Positions 60,100-64,000 of a stretch of 64,000 bases of DNA are shown here, piece after piece (the first letter of the stretch is position 1; every line of letters begins with the position of its first letter). The notes under the pieces were generated by a model. The model had not been told where the DNA came from. It saw only the letters and a program-made list of their open reading frames with translations, and did no database searches. This DNA comes from Emergencia timonensis (GTDB lineage: Bacteria; Bacillota; Clostridia; Peptostreptococcales; Anaerovoracaceae). The stretch lies in contig NZ_FLKM01000008.1 of assembly GCF_900086585.1 (NCBI RefSeq), positions 1,623,652-1,687,651 on the forward strand, given 5' to 3'. The position numbers and the translations under genes are program-made.

Positions 60100-60303
60100 T
60101 TTGTAAAATTTAACACAACCAACATATTCATACTGTATAATAAACGCGTTGATCCTACGCCATTGCCCGCATGGAAGCGTTTATTGAATCATGACGTTCG
60201 ATTCTTTTTTAGAGGAATCGTCATGGTAAAATAGCCATGTTTTCATGCCGCAATGGCGTGCAATTATCACATGACTATTTTTTTTATCGAAAGGGAGGAA
60301 AAA

Positions 60304-61143
60304 ATGAGAAAATATTTTGCAGAATTTATTGGAACTGCAGTTCTCGTATTCTTTGGATGCGGAAGTGCGGTGGCGGCTGGCGCCTTGTTCAGCGCAATGG
60401 GTATGGGGCTGCCGGTAGCCTTTACTACATTATTAGTCGCTTTCGCTTTTGGTCTCGCACTGATGGCGGCGTATTATATGATAGGAGGGATTTCCGGATG
60501 TCATATAAACCCTGCTGTATCTTTGGCAATGCTGATTACAAAGAGAATGTCAGTAAAAGATTTCTTCGGTTATATCATCGGGCAGTTTGTCGGCGGTATT
60601 GCAGGCGCGGCATTGCTATCTGTCATAATAGGAGGCAGGACCTCGCTAGGCGCAAACGGATACGGCACAGCCAGCACCTTTGGTATCACCATGTGGATGG
60701 CAATTTTGACAGAAGTAATTTTGGCCTTTGTATTCGTATCAGCCTTTCTCAGTGTAACAGAGAAAGAGGAGAATAAACCGATTGCCGGATTGATTGTCGG
60801 TCTGACGATGACCATGACTTACATCTTCGGCGTACCTTTTACGGGCGCTTCTGTAAATCCGGCTAGATCTTTTGGACCTGCGCTTCTGCAGGGCAGCGAC
60901 GCGCTGACGCAGGTATGGGTGTTTATCGCAGCGCCTCTTGCCGGAGCGATCGTAGCGGCGATCGTCTATCTTCTGCTGAGAATGGAGCCGAAGAAATCCG
61001 CAGCGGCAGTAGCCGACAAAACGGAAATCACTGAAGAGCCTATGGACGATACTACTGAACTGGAAGATTCGGAAGATGCAGAATTTGAACAGTTAGATGC
61101 GGCAGAGCCTGTGGAAGATGTCCAGTCAGATGAAAATAAATAA
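60304..61143 (+). CDS. Aquaporin / glycerol-facilitator family channel
   Basis: 279 aa, ATG at 60304 behind AGGGAGG; the upstream in-frame extension is unsupported. Six membrane helices and two half-helices with the paired NPA motifs GCHINPAV and ASVNPARS. The second motif (NPARSFGPAL) and length favour the water-specific AqpZ-like group over GlpF. The last ~50 residues form an unusually long acidic tail (many Glu and Asp), not part of the channel fold and perhaps a binding tail. Confidence 0.92.
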   Translation: MRKYFAEFIGTAVLVFFGCGSAVAAGALFSAMGMGLPVAFTTLLVAFAFGLALMAAYYMIGGISGCHINPAVSLAMLITKRMSVKDFFGYIIGQFVGGIAGAALLSVIIGGRTSLGANGYGTASTFGITMWMAILTEVILAFVFVSAFLSVTEKEENKPIAGLIVGLTMTMTYIFGVPFTGASVNPARSFGPALLQGSDALTQVWVFIAAPLAGAIVAAIVYLLLRMEPKKSAAAVADKTEITEEPMDDTTELEDSEDAEFEQLDAAEPVEDVQSDENK

Positions 61144-61315
61144 TAATCGATAGATCCTTCCTAAAAAGCGCCTAAACTTTCTTCCTATTTTATAGAAGCT
61201 GCAGAGATTCAGAGCGGAGGAAGCAGATAGACTGAGGCAGAAACTTGTCTTTTTTGCACTTTTAACGTACCAGCATCATAGTATATATGCGAAGAAACAA
61301 ACTAGGAGGGATGAT

Positions 61316-61933
61316 ATGAACCAAAACTATCCATTTGTTAATCCGCCATTGCCGTATGATTACGATGCGCTTGAGCCATATATTGATACTGGTACAATGA
61401 TCTTGCATCACGATGCCCATTTGCAGACTTATGTGGATAATCTCAATAAATTACTGCGCGATTATCCACAGTTCCAAATGATGACCCTGACTGGGCTGAT
61501 TCAGAATCTCGACAGCTTGCCTTATGAGATTGCTGAGGGTGTAAAGAATAATGCCGGCGGCGTTTACAACCATATTATGTATTTTAACCAGCTGACACCG
61601 GCGGAGAATTACAAAGAGATGGATGGCAAGTTGTTAGAGATGACGCAGCAGCGTTTCGGCAGTGCAGACGCTTTAAGAGCTGAACTGAAGAAGGCGGCCT
61701 TATCGGTCTTCGGATCAGGAAACGCTTGGCTAGTCACAGACCGTAACGGCACGCTGCAAGTCGTGACAACAAAAAATCAAGATAATCCGTTTGCCAGCGG
61801 GTTACGTCCGATTCTCATCATAGACGTATGGGAACACGCTTATTACCTGAAGCACTATAATAAGAGAGCGGAATACATAGACGACTTCTTCCAAGTAATC
61901 GACTGGGAGAAAGTCGGTGAAAGACTGTCGTAA
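61316..61933 (+). CDS. Iron/manganese superoxide dismutase
   Basis: 205 aa, ATG at 61316 behind TAGGAGG. Metal ligands at the expected places: first His in MILHHDAHLQTYV, second His in VYNHIMYF, then Asp and His in IDVWEHAYYLKH. The usual GSGWAWL reads GSGNAWL, so the conserved second-shell Trp is Asn. Metal preference cannot be read with certainty. Single gene with its own terminator. It protects an oxygen-exposed anaerobe against superoxide. Confidence 0.93.
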   Translation: MNQNYPFVNPPLPYDYDALEPYIDTGTMILHHDAHLQTYVDNLNKLLRDYPQFQMMTLTGLIQNLDSLPYEIAEGVKNNAGGVYNHIMYFNQLTPAENYKEMDGKLLEMTQQRFGSADALRAELKKAALSVFGSGNAWLVTDRNGTLQVVTTKNQDNPFASGLRPILIIDVWEHAYYLKHYNKRAEYIDDFFQVIDWEKVGERLS

Positions 61934-61936
61934 AAG

Positions 61937-61970
61937 AATGCCACGCATTATGAAAATGCGTGGCATTTTG
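61937..61970. terminator. Bidirectional terminator between sod and the secreted protein gene
   Basis: AATGCCACGCAT and ATGCGTGGCATT form a perfect 12-base stem with a short loop, followed by TTTG on the right. Confidence 0.9.
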
Positions 61971-61971
61971 A

Positions 61972-63051
61972 TTATTTAATATTATTCATTCTGATTGGAA
62001 TGTATTTTCTCGTATAATCACCATTATTGGCTGTGCCGTTAAATAAATTATAGAAAGTATCAGACTTGTATACGTTCCAAGAAGAAGTAGCGTTGTATTG
62101 TCCCTTCGGGAAACCAATCTGTTCAGTCCAATAAATTTTGCTTCTAGTTTCATCAACCGTTTTTTGTTTAGAATCGGTATAGAATATTTCTACATTTGTG
62201 ACAAGTCGAACATGACCATAATTTGCGTTACGTGCGATTAATGCATCTCCAGGCAGGATCTTGGCATATACTTGATTATATACGTTTTCTCCAGTTGGAT
62301 AATTAGCATAATTCTTAATCCCGTCCACTATTGTTGTAGTGTAATCTGCATCACTGTTATAAGCAGCATAGTCACCGTAAGATCCAACTAGGGATACAAA
62401 GCATCCTGTCTTATATTCCACGTCCCCAACGGTAAAGCTTGATTCTACCTGCTTGGTAGCATCCCTCAGCAAAGCTCTGGTCGTATAGATATTTTTGCTA
62501 CTTGAATTACTGCCTTTCTTTTTCCTTGTCATTTTCATGAAATCATCAGTATATGACGGCAAATCGTTTTTGGCAGCAGTTCTCCAAGCGAAAGAGACTG
62601 CAGAGGAACAATCAACGCCTTTAACTGAATAGTAAGTTTTTTCATTAATCACTGTTATTGGCTCAAGCTTTCTGATAAACGGATTTGCTGTGGTGCTGCT
62701 GAATTCTCTGTATACCTGTGAATATGGTATTCCTGTACGTGTGATGATTCCCCCAGAAATATCGCCGTGTAGATACTTGTTTAGAGATACTTTACTATCT
62801 GTATCTAATGTACCATCACTATTTTTCTTTGAACAATAACGCAAAGTTTCATCCAGCTCCCACTTAACGCTTGCCATATCGTTCATTCTTTTGCATGCTT
62901 TGGCACGCATTCCTGAGACTGTTTCCGTTACCACGCCATCCTTAGATACAGTGTAAGCTTCATTAGCAAATACAAGCGATGAAGATGACATTGCGATTAA
63001 TAACAAGGATATTATTGAAATAACAGATTTTTTCTTTAAACTCTTTCTCAT
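61972..63051 (-). CDS. Secreted NlpC/P60-like (cysteine hydrolase) protein
   Basis: 359 aa, ATG at 63051 behind GGAGGAAG. Signal peptide: RKSLKKKS, hydrophobic core, VFANEA cleavage region near residue 30. The segment VKGVDCSSAVSFAWR (C~145) fits the NlpC/P60 nucleophile block (DCSG-x), and YGHVRLV in the last third fits the histidine block; the rest is lineage-specific. It is probably a cell-wall or polymer hydrolase acting outside. Base use is more AT-rich than in its neighbours by eye, suggesting a different history. Confidence 0.65.
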   Translation of the reverse strand: MRKSLKKKSVISIISLLLIAMSSSSLVFANEAYTVSKDGVVTETVSGMRAKACKRMNDMASVKWELDETLRYCSKKNSDGTLDTDSKVSLNKYLHGDISGGIITRTGIPYSQVYREFSSTTANPFIRKLEPITVINEKTYYSVKGVDCSSAVSFAWRTAAKNDLPSYTDDFMKMTRKKKGSNSSSKNIYTTRALLRDATKQVESSFTVGDVEYKTGCFVSLVGSYGDYAAYNSDADYTTTIVDGIKNYANYPTGENVYNQVYAKILPGDALIARNANYGHVRLVTNVEIFYTDSKQKTVDETRSKIYWTEQIGFPKGQYNATSSWNVYKSDTFYNLFNGTANNGDYTRKYIPIRMNNIK

Positions 63052-63260
63052 TTGACTTCCTCCTTAATTTATGGTCCTTAAATTATATCACAAAATATAA
63101 AATAGTAAAAGCATAGTTAATTAATTTATTGTTAAACTATATATATTAATTTGTTTAGTAACAATGAATAATCTTTCGCAATATCCGACAATTTGTTACA
63201 GATATCGTGCTTACAGCCTCATTCTTTTGGTGTAGAATAAAAAGAAAAAGGAGTTATTTT

Positions 63261-63833
63261 ATGGAAAAAAGTGCAATGCCTATTGTAAACGCAAGACTGC
63301 ACGAAAAGCGGTATCAGATATTTATCAGTTCAACTTACAGTGATTTATTAGAAGAACGCAGGGCCGTTATGGATGCGATACTAGATTTAAAATGTTTTCC
63401 TTCGGGGATGGAGATGTTTCCAGCTGTTGATATGGAGCAATTTGAGTATATCAAACAAATTATCGATGAAAGTGACTACTATGTACTCCTTCTGGCAGGA
63501 AGGTACGGCTCCACAGCGCCCGACGGAATCAGTTATACAGAAAAAGAATACGATTATGCAAGGTCGAGGAATATTCCTGTTACCGCCCTCGTCTACCGTG
63601 ATATCGAGCAGCTGCCGCAGGGAAAATGTGAAAAGAGCGAGGAGAATCAGAGAAAGCTGTTGGCATTTCGCAGAAAAGTGATGGAGGGCAGGCTCTGTAC
63701 TTTCTGGGATTCGGCGGATAATTTGAAATACGAGCTTTCCAGGAGCTTAAAAGCGGCTTTTGACCAGTATCCCCGGAACGGTTGGATTCGCAATATCGAT
63801 CAACGTGCCGACACGACAGATTCGGACTTATAG
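63261..63833 (+). CDS. Stand-alone DUF4062 protein
   Basis: 190 aa, ATG at 63261 behind AAAGGAG. Residues ~18-110 match the DUF4062 domain: KRYQIFISSTYSDLLEERRA, LKCFPSGMEMFPA, and ESDYYVLLLAGRYGS. DUF4062 is usually N-terminal to NTPase, TPR or other effector domains, often in defence- or signalling-like genes, and is compared with TIR-like folds. Here only ~80 residues follow, without a recognisable effector, so it is short for the family. The stop at 63831-63833 is followed by sequence with no in-frame continuation. Confidence 0.8.
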   Translation: MEKSAMPIVNARLHEKRYQIFISSTYSDLLEERRAVMDAILDLKCFPSGMEMFPAVDMEQFEYIKQIIDESDYYVLLLAGRYGSTAPDGISYTEKEYDYARSRNIPVTALVYRDIEQLPQGKCEKSEENQRKLLAFRRKVMEGRLCTFWDSADNLKYELSRSLKAAFDQYPRNGWIRNIDQRADTTDSDL

Positions 63834-64000
63834 AAATAGCAGATTCCTCCATTGAAGTTTCAACTTTTATGTGTTACGATGAAATTCACGAGAATAGAAA
63901 CAATAATAACCTGTCGTTAATCTAATTTTAATTTTTTTACATAGTGTGAATGTGTAAATTTCAATATTTAAGCGTGGTATTGTGAGGCTTCTGCCCACGG
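63834..64000. other. Noncoding end of window
   Basis: AT-rich. No gene, terminator or promoter that I can support. Confidence 0.4.

Noticed and set aside
49512..60226. A 15-base match GGAATCGTCATGGTA at ~49512 and ~60212
   Set aside because: One copy is inside the coding region of the small unknown protein and the match does not extend; two such copies in 64 kb can be chance.
1..64000. tRNA, rRNA, CRISPR array, prophage, intact insertion sequence
   Set aside because: I looked for cloverleaf and conserved rRNA stretches, regularly spaced repeats, and integrase, transposase and phage structural proteins; none could be supported.

Overview
The window reads as chromosome of an anaerobic, amino-acid-using Clostridia-type Firmicute. 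This is inferred from the gene families: NADP-type glutamate dehydrogenase next to mgtE, PucR-type regulators, NhaC-type antiporters, a two-part transketolase, an AddA-type recombination nuclease, MazF/EndoA, YerC, and strong GGAGG ribosome sites with TTG and GTG starts in use. An Anaerovoracaceae or Eubacterium-like lineage would fit, but the species cannot be read from the sequence. I saw no rRNA, tRNA, CRISPR array, intact insertion sequence or prophage.

Layout. 1-2.8 kb: the 3' end of a probable hybrid sensor kinase, a Cys-headed SpaA/Ig-type surface protein, one copy of a ~310 bp dispersed repeat, and a broken gene for a small wall-anchored protein. 2.8-9.2 kb: a PucR regulator divergent from an NCS1 permease, an M29-type metallopeptidase-like protein and two tandem DUF917 (S-methyl-thiohydantoin desulfurase family) proteins, probably a catabolic operon for a small cyclic N-compound. 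9.3-10.5 kb: a gene graveyard with remnants of a RelE/ParE toxin, a Crp-type HTH, a YtcJ-like amidohydrolase and a PD-(D/E)XK nuclease, plus the second, inverted copy of the 310 bp repeat. 10.5-19.9 kb: gpmI, addA without addB beside it, a patatin, a LysR regulator divergent from a split chromate transporter, a Crp/Fnr regulator, and trxA. 20.3-22 kb: a Mef-like MFS pump behind a leader with two tiny ORFs and mutually exclusive hairpins.

22-35 kb: an amino acid cassette. It has an NhaC antiporter plus PHP phosphatase, a second PucR regulator, then ornithine cyclodeaminase family, two aminotransferases, arginine deiminase, a carbamoyltransferase, homoserine dehydrogenase, a second NhaC antiporter and a DMT exporter. 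Arginine deiminase, carbamoyltransferase and ornithine cyclodeaminase would together turn arginine into proline. No carbamate kinase is present, and the carbamoyltransferase lacks the usual HCLP cysteine. A near-perfect palindrome (TTGGTA-N3-TACCAA) lies both beside the second pucR and upstream of the first nhaC, a candidate shared operator.

35-43.6 kb: a nucleoside phosphorylase, a MATE pump behind a structured leader, a Bce-like ABC transporter with its two-component system, and gdhA. 43.7-49 kb: mgtE, a lipoprotein, nnrD, an orphan mazF with a TTG start, and two-part transketolase. 50-61.9 kb: mostly housekeeping, namely a PrcB-like protein, a P-loop-deficient ParA-like protein, ftsE-ftsX-M23 peptidase (division-site murein hydrolysis), recJ, a C-terminal processing protease, yerC, an Sfp-type transferase, an MBL hydrolase, recX, tcdA, an aquaporin and a superoxide dismutase. 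62-64 kb: a secreted NlpC/P60-like protein and a short stand-alone DUF4062 protein.
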